DNA of 59,761 bases, from positions 1-59,761 of the forward strand of contig JAAXXS010000005.1 of assembly GCA_013334395.1 (NCBI GenBank), written 5' to 3'. A program made the translations under genes and the position numbers. Of this stretch, positions 10,595 through 18,214 are shown piece by piece; positions within the stretch are counted from its first letter, which is position 1; the number at the start of each line of letters is the position of its first letter. The DNA comes from Holophagaceae bacterium. GTDB taxonomy: Bacteria; Acidobacteriota; Holophagae; Holophagales; Holophagaceae. The notes under the pieces were generated by a model. The model did no database searches. It was not told the origin of the DNA and worked only from the letters and a program-made list of their open reading frames with translations.

Positions 10595-10669
10595 GGTGCC
10601 TGGAGACGGAATCGAACCGCCGACACATGGATTTTCAATCCATTGCTCTACCAACTGAGCTACCCAGGC
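10594..10669 (-). tRNA. tRNA-Phe (GAA)
   Basis: The minus strand folds into a full cloverleaf: a 7-bp acceptor stem GCCTGGG/TCCAGGC, D-arm with AGCTCAGTTGGTAGAGC, anticodon stem ATGGA/TCCAT around loop TTGAAAA (anticodon GAA), T-arm with loop TTCGATT, discriminator A, and an encoded CCA. Total length is 76 nt. The gene stands alone, with its own promoter and a hairpin terminator. Confidence 0.97.
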
Positions 10670-10679
10670 ACGAAGGATC

Positions 10680-10707
10680 AGGATAGCAGGGGGGGCTGCA
10701 TTTTCAA
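10680..10707 (-). promoter_or_regulatory. Probable sigma70-type promoter of tRNA-Phe
   Basis: On the minus strand TTGAAA (10707-10702), a 16-nt spacer and TATCCT (10685-10680) stand 10 nt before the mature 5' end of tRNA-Phe at 10669. The hexamers match 5/6 and 4/6 of the consensus, and the spacing and position fit a short leader. Confidence 0.65.
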
Positions 10708-10777
10708 GTGTCAGAAGGGCCTGAATTGGTGCATCCTCAATGGTTCGACCCTTCATCTGTCGCCCCCGAGGTTCGTC

Positions 10778-11458
10778 ATGGCCCGTCCCACCAAGTCCCG
10801 CGAAATCCAGGTCCAGAAGCCGGCCCAGAGCCTGGCCCACTTCCAGACGAAGCTGGGCAGTGGCCAGGAGGAGGATGGCGGCCTGCTGAAGCCCATCCTC
10901 ATCGGTGTGGCCTCACTGGTGGCCGTGGGACTGCTCTATGGCGGCTGGAACACATGGCAGAACGCCAGCGCCGAGAAGCATGAAGCGGCCCTGGCCGCCT
11001 TGCAGCTGGAAGTAGAAGGCGACGGCGTGACCCCCGTTCAGCCCCCCGAAGTCGAGAAGCGCATGCGCGAGCGGCTCGGCCGCCTAGAGGCCCTGGTGGC
11101 CTCTGCCCCGTCCTCGGGGAGGGCTGCCACGGCGGGCCTGCTGGCCACCTGGCGCCTCACCCTGGATGGCAAGGCCCCGGCCCCGGCCAAGGCCGACGAG
11201 CCCTGGGGACAGATCCGACTGGCCCAGCGCGCCATCGCCCTGGGCCTGGCCCAGGAGGCCCGCACCCAGCTCGAGCCCCTGCGCGCCAAGGCCACCCCGG
11301 GCGAGTCGTGGGCCGAGGCCTTCTGGATCTGCCAGCTGGACGCCGACCGCCTCGCGGGGGACCGGGCCCAGGCCCTGAAGGACCTTGCCGACTACAAGGC
11401 CCGCTTCAAGGGCCGCGGCGATGCCTCAGCCCTTGAAAACCTGGTTCAGAGCATCTGA
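10778..11458 (+). CDS. Membrane-anchored protein with TPR-like periplasmic domain
   Basis: A 226-residue protein. ATG 10778 has GAGG 6 nt upstream. The N-terminal 45 residues are polar and cytoplasmic (KSREIQVQKPAQSLAHFQTK), followed by one membrane helix (PILIGVASLVAVGLLYGGW) and an alanine-rich helical region (AALAALQLEVE, LAQRAIALGLAQEARTQLEPL, ALKDLADYKARFK) that looks like degenerate TPR helices. The layout resembles YfgM/ancillary SecYEG-type proteins (one anchor plus TPR outside the membrane), but I cannot place it firmly in that family. It lies 26 bp upstream of the pyrimidine phosphorylase gene and may share its transcript. Confidence 0.75.
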   Translation: MARPTKSREIQVQKPAQSLAHFQTKLGSGQEEDGGLLKPILIGVASLVAVGLLYGGWNTWQNASAEKHEAALAALQLEVEGDGVTPVQPPEVEKRMRERLGRLEALVASAPSSGRAATAGLLATWRLTLDGKAPAPAKADEPWGQIRLAQRAIALGLAQEARTQLEPLRAKATPGESWAEAFWICQLDADRLAGDRAQALKDLADYKARFKGRGDASALENLVQSI

Positions 11459-11484
11459 GGCACACCCCAGAAAGGAGTCATCCC

Positions 11485-12786
11485 ATGCGGATGTACGACC
11501 TGATCTACAGCAAGAAGCTGGGCGGCGCCCTGTCCGCCGAAGAGATCGCCTTCTGGGTGCGGGGGGCCTCGGACGGCAGCATCCCCGACGAGCAGAGCGC
11601 CGCCCTGCTAATGGCCATCTGCTGGCGCGGCATGACCACCGAGGAGACCCTGGCCCTCACCCTGGCCATGCGGGACTCGGGCAAGCGCCTGGACCTGTCC
11701 TCGGTGCCCGGACTCAAGGTCGACAAGCACAGCACCGGCGGGGTGGGCGACAAGACCACCCTCATCCTGGGGCCCATCGTGGCCGCCTGCGGGGTGCCCT
11801 GCCCCATGTTCAGCGGCCGGGGCCTGGGCCACACCGGCGGCACCGTCGACAAGTTCGCGGCCATCCCGGGCCTGAAGGTGGAGCTGTCCGAGGCGGAGTT
11901 CCTCCGCAGCCTGGCCGAGACCGGCTTCGCCAACTCCGCCCAGACCGCCGACATCGCCCCGGCGGACAAGAAGCTCTACGCCCTGCGGGATGTCACCGCC
12001 ACCGTGGAGAGCATCCCTCTCATCACCGCCAGCATCATGTCCAAGAAGCTGGCCGGCGGGGCCGATGCCCTGGTGCTGGATGTCAAGTGCGGCCCCACGG
12101 CCTTCATGAAGACCCTCGAGGACGCCACGGCCCTGGCCCAGAGCATGGTGGACGTAGGCAAGGCCCACGGCATGCAGATGCGGGCGCTGATCACCCGCAT
12201 GGACGCCCCCCTGGGCTGGGCCATCGGCAACGCCCTGGAGGTCATGGAGTGCGTGGAGATCCTGCGCGGCGAGCACGGCGACTCCGAGCTGGCCCAGATG
12301 AGCTTCCGCCTGGCTGCGGAGATGCTGGTCATGGGCGGAGCTGCCACCTCACTGGAGGCCGCCCAAGCCCTGGTCCAGGCCACCATTAGTAAGGGTACGG
12401 CCCTGGAGACCCTCCGCCGCTTCGTGGCCCTGAACGGCGGCGACGCCTTGGCCCTGGACGACTTCAGCCGCCTGCCCCAGCCGGGCCAGGTGGTCGAGGT
12501 CCGCGCCGACCGGGCGGGCAATGTGGCTGCCATCGACGGCCGCGCCCTGGGCATACTCGCCATGGACCTGGGCGCCGGAAGGCGGGACCGGAACGACATC
12601 CTGGACCTGGGCGTCGGCATCCGGGTGCTGACCCGGGTCGGGCAGAGGGTAGAAAAAGGTGATGTGCTGTTTGAAGTTTTTGCCAAGGCTGAAGTTAATA
12701 TATTTTCGTCTTTTTACCAGGACACCATTACGTTCTCAACAAACTCAAAGGCTTGTGATGATTGGCTATTAGCCACCATTAGCTAG
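11485..12786 (+). CDS. pdp: Pyrimidine-nucleoside (thymidine) phosphorylase
   Basis: Phosphorolysis of thymidine/uridine to base and (deoxy)ribose-1-phosphate in nucleoside salvage. Length (433 residues) equals that of Bacillus-type Pdp. The N-terminal helical domain (MYDLIYSKKLGGALSAEEI, DGSIPDEQSAALLMAI) is followed by the phosphate-binding KHSTGGVGDKT and the family signature SGRGLGHTGGTVDKF, then ADKKLYALRDVTATVESIPLI and SIMSKKLAGGADALVLDVK. AAGGAG lies 8 nt before the ATG. The glutamate that usually ends the signature (DKLE) is Ala here. The last 46 codons (from about 12646) are strikingly AT-rich compared with the rest of the gene, while still extending the typical C-terminal domain (VEKGDVLFEVFAKAEV). 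The identity is firm; pdp versus deoA type is judged by resemblance. Confidence 0.93.
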   Translation: MRMYDLIYSKKLGGALSAEEIAFWVRGASDGSIPDEQSAALLMAICWRGMTTEETLALTLAMRDSGKRLDLSSVPGLKVDKHSTGGVGDKTTLILGPIVAACGVPCPMFSGRGLGHTGGTVDKFAAIPGLKVELSEAEFLRSLAETGFANSAQTADIAPADKKLYALRDVTATVESIPLITASIMSKKLAGGADALVLDVKCGPTAFMKTLEDATALAQSMVDVGKAHGMQMRALITRMDAPLGWAIGNALEVMECVEILRGEHGDSELAQMSFRLAAEMLVMGGAATSLEAAQALVQATISKGTALETLRRFVALNGGDALALDDFSRLPQPGQVVEVRADRAGNVAAIDGRALGILAMDLGAGRRDRNDILDLGVGIRVLTRVGQRVEKGDVLFEVFAKAEVNIFSSFYQDTITFSTNSKACDDWLLATIS

Positions 12787-13083
12787 GCCCCAACAGGCCC
12801 TGCCAGCACCCTTCGGCCGGGACTGCGGTGCGAACAGCGGGGGAAAGGTTCCGGCTGCTTTTAAAATATGGTTGCATCGGCTAAGACAAGCCGCATATCC
12901 TCTTCGGGACACACGGATCAAACCTGGAATATCCTTGACTCCCTTTACTTCCACCGGCATTCCCATCTGATCGCACGGTTTATTACCAGGGATAAGGCAG
13001 TGGTCCCAACCTCACCAGCTTGCCTCAACACCCTTTCTTGTTCACCTGCGGCTGTGCCGCACCTCATGTAGGAGCACATCATC
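12787..13083 (+). other. Moderately AT-rich leader region of the OMP/TonB receptor operon
   Basis: A 297-bp non-coding space continuing the AT-rich stretch that begins in the end of pdp. It contains a small stem (CGGCT at 12878, AGCCG at 12889). Two poor promoter candidates are visible (TTGCAT at 12872 with CATATC 16 nt on; TTGACT at 12935 with CATTCC 17 nt on). It ends with TAGGAG before the OMP start. The promoter of the three-gene operon probably lies here, but I cannot fix it. Confidence 0.4.
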
Positions 13084-13809
13084 ATGCTTCGTGGAATCTA
13101 CAACACGGGCCGCATCGCGGCTCTGGTCGTCTTGGGTTCGTCATTCCTCCTCGCGCAGGACAAGGGTCTCGGATTCGAGTTCAAGCTCCGCGCCTCCAGC
13201 AGCACCACCACGCAGGACAACCTCAACGCCTCGGCCTTCGGCCTGGGCTTCAACATGCGCTATGCCTTCGGCGAGAGCGCGCTGAACGCCGAGCTTGGCT
13301 ACTTCTACAAGCCCGGCCGCCAGTTCCGGGCCCCCTACGACACCCCCGCGACGGGCAAGACCATTGATCCTAATTACTCCGTGGACAGCCGCAAGAACTC
13401 CCTGAACGAAGTGAACGTCCGCCTCAGCTACGAAAAGGTCCTCGATAAGAGCTGGTCCGCCCAGTTCGGGCTTCAGATCGGCCAGGCCAAGTTCCGCCAC
13501 GAATACATCGGTGACCTCGGTGACACGGGCTGGGCCACCTACGAAGACACCTACAACGGCACCCCGACCAAGGCTGCCCTCTCCCTCAGCCCCTTCGTCG
13601 GGTTCGCTTACCACATCAACCAGGACTCAGCCTTCGAGTTCAATGTCGTTGCCCAGTCCTACAATGCCATCAGCTTCCACCACACTCCCGGTGCCGCCCA
13701 GACCAACGCCAGCTCGTCTTATGTCAGCGGCGCCTATGTCGGCGATCGCCTCGAAGAGAACAAGCGCACGTCTCTGCACTATGAGATTGGATACGTCTTC
13801 CGTTTCTAA
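13084..13809 (+). CDS. Outer-membrane beta-barrel protein
   Basis: A 241-residue protein with a signal peptide (ALVVLGSSFLLAQ). The mature chain is made of alternating hydrophobic/polar strands (FGLGFNMRYAFG, ALNAELGYFYKPG, NEVNVRLSYEKVL, WSAQFGLQIGQAKF, ALSLSPFVGFAYHI, SAFEFNVVAQSY) and ends in LHYEIGYVFRF, with the terminal Phe typical of BAM-assembled barrels. The strand count suggests an 8- to 10-stranded barrel. A good TAGGAG lies upstream. It is the first gene of an OMP / TonB receptor / OMP run (gaps 48 and 18 bp), so it may assist the receptor encoded next. Its ligand is unknown. Confidence 0.82.
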   Translation: MLRGIYNTGRIAALVVLGSSFLLAQDKGLGFEFKLRASSSTTTQDNLNASAFGLGFNMRYAFGESALNAELGYFYKPGRQFRAPYDTPATGKTIDPNYSVDSRKNSLNEVNVRLSYEKVLDKSWSAQFGLQIGQAKFRHEYIGDLGDTGWATYEDTYNGTPTKAALSLSPFVGFAYHINQDSAFEFNVVAQSYNAISFHHTPGAAQTNASSSYVSGAYVGDRLEENKRTSLHYEIGYVFRF

Positions 13810-13857
13810 GCCGGTTCTCAGCTGGCATCGACCTGCATCTTAAGGAGATAACAAACC

Positions 13858-16800
13858 ATGTTTCGAACGAAATCAATTCTTGGCGGATCCGCACTCGCCT
13901 TCGCCCTGGTTTCTGGCGGCGCCCTCATCGCGCAGGAGACCACTGGCTCCCTGTCGGGCCAGGTGAAGGACGGCAAGGGCGCCCCCATCGTCGGCGCCAC
14001 CATCACCGTGGATTCCCCGGCCCTCTTCAGCCCCCGCGTCCTCAAGACCAACGACCGCGGCGTTTGGCGCGCACCCCTACTCCCCCCGGGCAACTACAAG
14101 GTCACTGCCGTCAAGGAGGGCTTCATCACCTCCGGGGCCAAGGACATCCGCATCGGCCTGGGCAGCGCCCAGTCCCAGGACCTGACCCTGAAGTCGGTTT
14201 CGGCTGCCGCGGCCACCGTTGAAGTCGTCGCGACCGCCGCCACTGTGGACAAGAGCGACACCAAGGCCGCCTCGAACTTCTCGTCCGAGGACCTCGTCGC
14301 CTTGCCTGGCGTCGACCGCAGCTTCTATGGCGCCGCCGATCTGGCCCCTGGTCTCACGTCTGGCCGTGGCGGTTCCTTCAGCATCCGCGGTGGCGCCACC
14401 CAGAACACCAACTACCGCGTCAACGGCGTCGACGTGAAGGATGACTACCAGGGCGACCTGACGGGCACCTTCGTGATCGAGGACAACATCGAGGACGTCC
14501 AGGTCATCCTCTCCCCCCTGAACGCCCGCAATGGCCGCGCCACTGGCGGCTCCGTGAACGTAATCACCAAGTCCGGCGGCAACGACTTCAAGGGCAGCAT
14601 CCGCTCCCAGCTCTCCCGGTCCTCCTGGAACGCCAACAACGCGTCCTACACCGCCCAGGCGGGGGAGACCAACGACAACCTGAACCGCCAGTACCAGGTC
14701 ACCCTGTCCGGTCCCATCTGGAAGGACAAGATCTGGTTCAGCGTGGGCACCATCCTGCAGCCCCAGACCACCAGCGCCTTTAAGCTGGGCTCTGGCACCT
14801 ATCCCACCACCGCCGTCAACTCCGTCCGGACCGGTATTGCCCCGGTGGATGCACTGACCCTTGCGGGTCCCGCCGGCTACTCCTGGACCAAGTTCCAGAT
14901 GGGCGCGCCTTACACTCGCACTGACACGTTCAACTATTATGAAGGCAAGATCACGGGCGCCCTCAGCACCGACCATACCCTCGAGGCGAGCTTCACCAAG
15001 TCCAACTCGGCCCTGAACACGCGCAATCCTTTCGGGGATGGCGGAAACACTGTCCTCCGTCTTGCGGCCCTGGGCAAACAAACCGAGGACAAGAATATCC
15101 TCGGCCTGGGCTACAAGGGTGTGCTCAGCAGCAACCTCTTCATCGAGGCCCACTACAACAAGGTAACCTCCGAAGCCGTGTTCCCTGTGGGTGATCCAGC
15201 TTACGGCACCGGCGAGGGCATGCTGGTCTATGGGGGTTCCGCTGGCACCAGTCGTTCCCGCCAGGGCTTCGGCTACCCCTTCGGTTTCGGCATCACCCCC
15301 ACCCCCGATGCCCGCAACAACCGCAGCGGCAATGTCAATGTCAAGTGGTTCAAGGACCTCGCGGGCAGCCACGAGATGGATTTCGGCTACGACTACTACG
15401 AGTCCGTGCGCGGCACCTCTCGTGCCTCCGGCCTGAAGAACGAGTTCTACCGCATCGGCGGCGCGTTCTACAACTCCACCACGAACAGCTACCTGTTCCA
15501 GGCCATGAACAACGTTCCCAACGCCGTCACCGGCGTCAACCGCCTGGATCCCACCTACCTGCGGGGCGCCGCCCCCAGCGTGATGCAGCAGACGGGCAAG
15601 GACGGCATCACCCGCAACCGCACCGACTCGCTCTACCTGAACGACCAGTGGACCATCAGCCAGCACTGGAACTTTATGCTGGGTCTGCGCTACGACAAGC
15701 TTGGCGTGAAGGACACTGACGGTGTCACCCTGGGCAAGGCCAGCGACATCTCGCCCCGTATGCAGCTGCGCTATGACCTGAACGGCGACAGCAAGCACCT
15801 CTTCACCGCCACGGCCGCCCGCTACGGTGGCGACTTCACCACGGGCTTCACTGATGCCTTCATCAAGAAGGCCGATGCCAAGGGCGTCTACCGCGGCTGG
15901 AGCGCAGAAGCCCAGAATCCCGGTGTCGGTGTCTTGGGTACGGACGTACGCTTCGTAGACTACGCCACCCTGACCAACATCGCCAACTACAACAACGTTT
16001 TGGGCTTCTTCGACAACAGCAAGAGCATCACGGTGGCCGGCGACCTCCGCGCCCCCTACCTCGACGAATACACCCTCGGCTACAAGCGGAGCTACGACAA
16101 CGGGTCGCGCTTCAGCATGACCTACGTCCACCGCCAGTGGAAAAAGGACTGGGCATTCTCCCAGGACTACCTAGCCTCCGAGATGGTGACCCTGACCGAT
16201 CCCACGGGCTCGGGGCTTCCCAACCAGCAGGCCCAGAAGATCCATGTTTTTAACTCTGACAAGCTCAACCGGGAATACAACGGCCTGGAGCTGGAGTGGA
16301 TCGGCAAGATCAACCCGACCTGGACCTGGGGTGGCAACTACACCTATAGCCGGCTGGTGGGCAACAACAACGGTGGCGACTCCAACTCTGGCCAGTCCTT
16401 CCGCGACAACGCTCCCACGGGCTACTACCAGAACCGGATCCAGCTGCTGGCGACCGGCCGCACGGACGCTGACTTCGCGCCCACCGGCCCGCTCCTCCAG
16501 GACCAGACCCAGCGCGCGCGCGTCTACATGACCGCCACCCTGCCCCTGAGCAAGGGCCAGATCTCCTACTCCTGGCTGCTTCGCTACGATTCCGGCAACA
16601 ACTACTCGGCCGCGAACTCCGGGGCCCTTGGCTTCACAAGCAGTCTGCCCGCTCCGGCTCCCTCCAGGCCCGGGACCTACACGCAGTACTATGGCGGCCG
16701 CGGCCAGTACTCCTACAACGACACCTATCAGGTGGACTTCAAGATCGCCTTCAAGGTGCCCCTGGCCCTCTGGCGCGCGCAGCTGATCGGCGACCTGCAG

Positions 16801-16983
16801 ATCAACAACGTGTTCAACACCCAGATGGTGTACTCGTTTGACACCTCCATGTATACCGGCAGTGCCGTTCCGGTTCTCTACGTGAACGATGCCACGACTT
16901 TCGGAACCACCCAGCCCGGTTCTGGCCTCAACTACTTCATCAACGCACGGTCCGTGGCCTTCAGCCTCGGCATCCAGTTCTAG
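13858..16983 (+). CDS. TonB-dependent receptor, Oar-like, with carboxypeptidase-regulatory N-domain
   Basis: A 1041-residue outer-membrane receptor that takes up an unknown ligand using TonB energy. The signal peptide (ALAFALVSGGALIAQ) is followed by a CarboxypepD_reg-like domain (TTGSLSGQVKDGKGAPIVGATI, residues about 24-110), a plug domain (FSIRGGATQNTNYRVNGVDV, GSVNVITKSGGNDFKG, residues about 135-260), and a 22-strand-type barrel ending VAFSLGIQF with a terminal Phe. The start has AAGGAG 9 nt upstream. This domain order is the abundant Oar-like type of acidobacteria, often linked to export or uptake of proteins or glycans. It is sandwiched between two small barrel proteins in the same orientation. 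Substrate cannot be read from sequence. Confidence 0.9.
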   Translation: MFRTKSILGGSALAFALVSGGALIAQETTGSLSGQVKDGKGAPIVGATITVDSPALFSPRVLKTNDRGVWRAPLLPPGNYKVTAVKEGFITSGAKDIRIGLGSAQSQDLTLKSVSAAAATVEVVATAATVDKSDTKAASNFSSEDLVALPGVDRSFYGAADLAPGLTSGRGGSFSIRGGATQNTNYRVNGVDVKDDYQGDLTGTFVIEDNIEDVQVILSPLNARNGRATGGSVNVITKSGGNDFKGSIRSQLSRSSWNANNASYTAQAGETNDNLNRQYQVTLSGPIWKDKIWFSVGTILQPQTTSAFKLGSGTYPTTAVNSVRTGIAPVDALTLAGPAGYSWTKFQMGAPYTRTDTFNYYEGKITGALSTDHTLEASFTKSNSALNTRNPFGDGGNTVLRLAALGKQTEDKNILGLGYKGVLSSNLFIEAHYNKVTSEAVFPVGDPAYGTGEGMLVYGGSAGTSRSRQGFGYPFGFGITPTPDARNNRSGNVNVKWFKDLAGSHEMDFGYDYYESVRGTSRASGLKNEFYRIGGAFYNSTTNSYLFQAMNNVPNAVTGVNRLDPTYLRGAAPSVMQQTGKDGITRNRTDSLYLNDQWTISQHWNFMLGLRYDKLGVKDTDGVTLGKASDISPRMQLRYDLNGDSKHLFTATAARYGGDFTTGFTDAFIKKADAKGVYRGWSAEAQNPGVGVLGTDVRFVDYATLTNIANYNNVLGFFDNSKSITVAGDLRAPYLDEYTLGYKRSYDNGSRFSMTYVHRQWKKDWAFSQDYLASEMVTLTDPTGSGLPNQQAQKIHVFNSDKLNREYNGLELEWIGKINPTWTWGGNYTYSRLVGNNNGGDSNSGQSFRDNAPTGYYQNRIQLLATGRTDADFAPTGPLLQDQTQRARVYMTATLPLSKGQISYSWLLRYDSGNNYSAANSGALGFTSSLPAPAPSRPGTYTQYYGGRGQYSYNDTYQVDFKIAFKVPLALWRAQLIGDLQINNVFNTQMVYSFDTSMYTGSAVPVLYVNDATTFGTTQPGSGLNYFINARSVAFSLGIQF

Positions 16984-17001
16984 CCTGAATCAGGAGACCC
17001 A

Positions 17002-17568
17002 ATGATGATGCGAAATTCCCTTCGACTCCTCGCCCTCGGGGCTGCCCTGGCCTGCACCGGTCTGGCCGCGCAGGAAACCCAGAAGACCTGGAGCGCCGGT
17101 GCCAGCTGCACCGTTGCCCTGGATAGTCTCAAGAACGTCACCTACAACACCTACGGGTACGACGTCGACTTCGGCTACAACGGCCACCTCGGCAACACCA
17201 CCGTTCCCTTCCGGGCAAGCGTGGGCTACCAGTACTTCCCTGGCACCACCAATGCTGGCCTGCGCCAGAGCCTCACCAGCTATCAGCTGGCCGGGGACAT
17301 CTTTGTCGCCAGCCCCTGGAAAGACGTGCAATTCATCACCGGCCTCTCGGTGAACCGGTACAAGCAGGAGAATGAGACTGCCACCGCCAAGACCAAGGAC
17401 AATATCAAGGGCACCAAACTCGGCGCTCGGCTTGGTGTGGAGTTCGGGATCACCCCCTCCTGGTCTGCCCAGGTGCTGCTCCAGCTGACCGAGATGGGAA
17501 CAAATGCCAATCAGTCCTCTGGCATCAATCCCTCCTGGGTCCAGGCGGGCGTGAAGTACCACTTCTAG
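17002..17568 (+). CDS. Small outer-membrane beta-barrel protein
   Basis: A 188-residue protein with a signal peptide (LLALGAALACTGLAAQ) and repeated amphipathic strands (YGYDVDFGYNGHLG, VPFRASVGYQYFPG, YQLAGDIFVASPW, VQFITGLSVNRY, KLGARLGVEFGIT, SAQVLLQLTEMG) ending in WVQAGVKYHF with the terminal Phe of outer-membrane barrels. Three ATGs stand in a row (17002, 17005, 17008); AGGAG at 16992 best suits 17002 or 17005. It is only 18 bp after the TonB receptor and is followed by a terminator, so it closes that operon. It resembles porin-like or opacity-type barrels in size; no specific family is recognised. Confidence 0.82.
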   Translation: MMMRNSLRLLALGAALACTGLAAQETQKTWSAGASCTVALDSLKNVTYNTYGYDVDFGYNGHLGNTTVPFRASVGYQYFPGTTNAGLRQSLTSYQLAGDIFVASPWKDVQFITGLSVNRYKQENETATAKTKDNIKGTKLGARLGVEFGITPSWSAQVLLQLTEMGTNANQSSGINPSWVQAGVKYHF

Positions 17569-17587
17569 GAACATCTTCAAACACCCT

Positions 17588-17618
17588 ACAGGCCTCGCGA
17601 ACGTGCGAGGCCTGTTTT
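17588..17618 (+). terminator. Rho-independent terminator of the OMP/TonB operon
   Basis: ACAGGCCTCGC (17588-17598) and its exact complement (17605-17615) form an 11-bp stem with a 6-nt loop followed by TTTT. It lies 20 bp after the last gene of the operon. Confidence 0.88.
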
Positions 17619-17632
17619 GTTCCGAGGTCACC

Positions 17633-18169
17633 ATGATGCGTCCATTACTGCTCGTCGGCCTTGTCCTGCTCGGGCTGTCCCAGGCCAGGGCCCAGTCCAC
17701 TCGCCCCATCACAGCTGGTAAGAGCCAGATGGCTCCCGTGGGGGTGGAAGTCCGCCTGATCGAGGAGGAGTCCCTCCCCCTGGACCCGACCTTGCAGACC
17801 AGCGGCATACCCTCTTCAGGCGGATCAAGGTCTGTGGCAGCCTACATCGAAGACAGCGGCCCCAAAGACAACGGGATTAAGCTCTATCGATTTACGGTGG
17901 CCCCCGGGGAGACCCTGGCCACCCAAGTCCAGTGTGACCCCGTGAGCGTGGTCACCCAGCGCTGGGGACTCCTGAGCGGGCCGGACTTCACGCCGGCCGC
18001 AAGCTCAAAGAGCCAGATCACCCGCGTGAACCGGTTCACCCGGCAGCAGCGCTCCACCAGGATCGAATTCATGAACACCGAGGATCGCCCCTTCCCGATC
18101 CTGCTCATCGTCCATGGGACGGTTGGCAATCCTTACAAGATCCACATTTCCAGAACCGCCGCCAAATAG
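17633..18169 (+). CDS. Secreted protein of unknown function
   Basis: A 178-residue protein with a signal peptide (MMRPLLLVGLVLLGLSQARAQ). ATG 17633 or 17636 is used: GAGG at 17624 serves both, while the longer frame would start inside the preceding terminator. The mature chain has no cysteine-based or enzymatic motif other than a single Cys (QCDPVSV), and reads as a beta-rich domain (YRFTVAPGETLATQV, WGLLSGPDFTPAA, RIEFMNTEDRPFPILLIVHG). That last segment resembles PPC-type pre-peptidase beta domains. It stands alone between two terminators and converges on the M1-like peptidase gene. I do not recognise the family. Confidence 0.7.
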   Translation: MMRPLLLVGLVLLGLSQARAQSTRPITAGKSQMAPVGVEVRLIEEESLPLDPTLQTSGIPSSGGSRSVAAYIEDSGPKDNGIKLYRFTVAPGETLATQVQCDPVSVVTQRWGLLSGPDFTPAASSKSQITRVNRFTRQQRSTRIEFMNTEDRPFPILLIVHGTVGNPYKIHISRTAAK

Positions 18170-18170
18170 A

Positions 18171-18195
18171 GAGGGGGCCCAAGCGGGCCCCCCTC
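18171..18195. terminator. Bidirectional terminator between convergent genes
   Basis: GAGGGGGCCC (18171-18180) pairs with GGGCCCCCCTC (18185-18195) around AAGC, with one bulged C. It sits between the stop codons of the secreted protein (plus) and the M1-like peptidase (minus). The T-tracts are short. Confidence 0.6.
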
Positions 18196-18214
18196 TTGGG
18201 CATTCCCGCCAAAC

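Noticed and set aside
14077-16131. 684-residue minus-strand frame opposite the first TonB receptor
   Set aside because: Shadow; the receptor frame has signal peptide, plug and barrel motifs.
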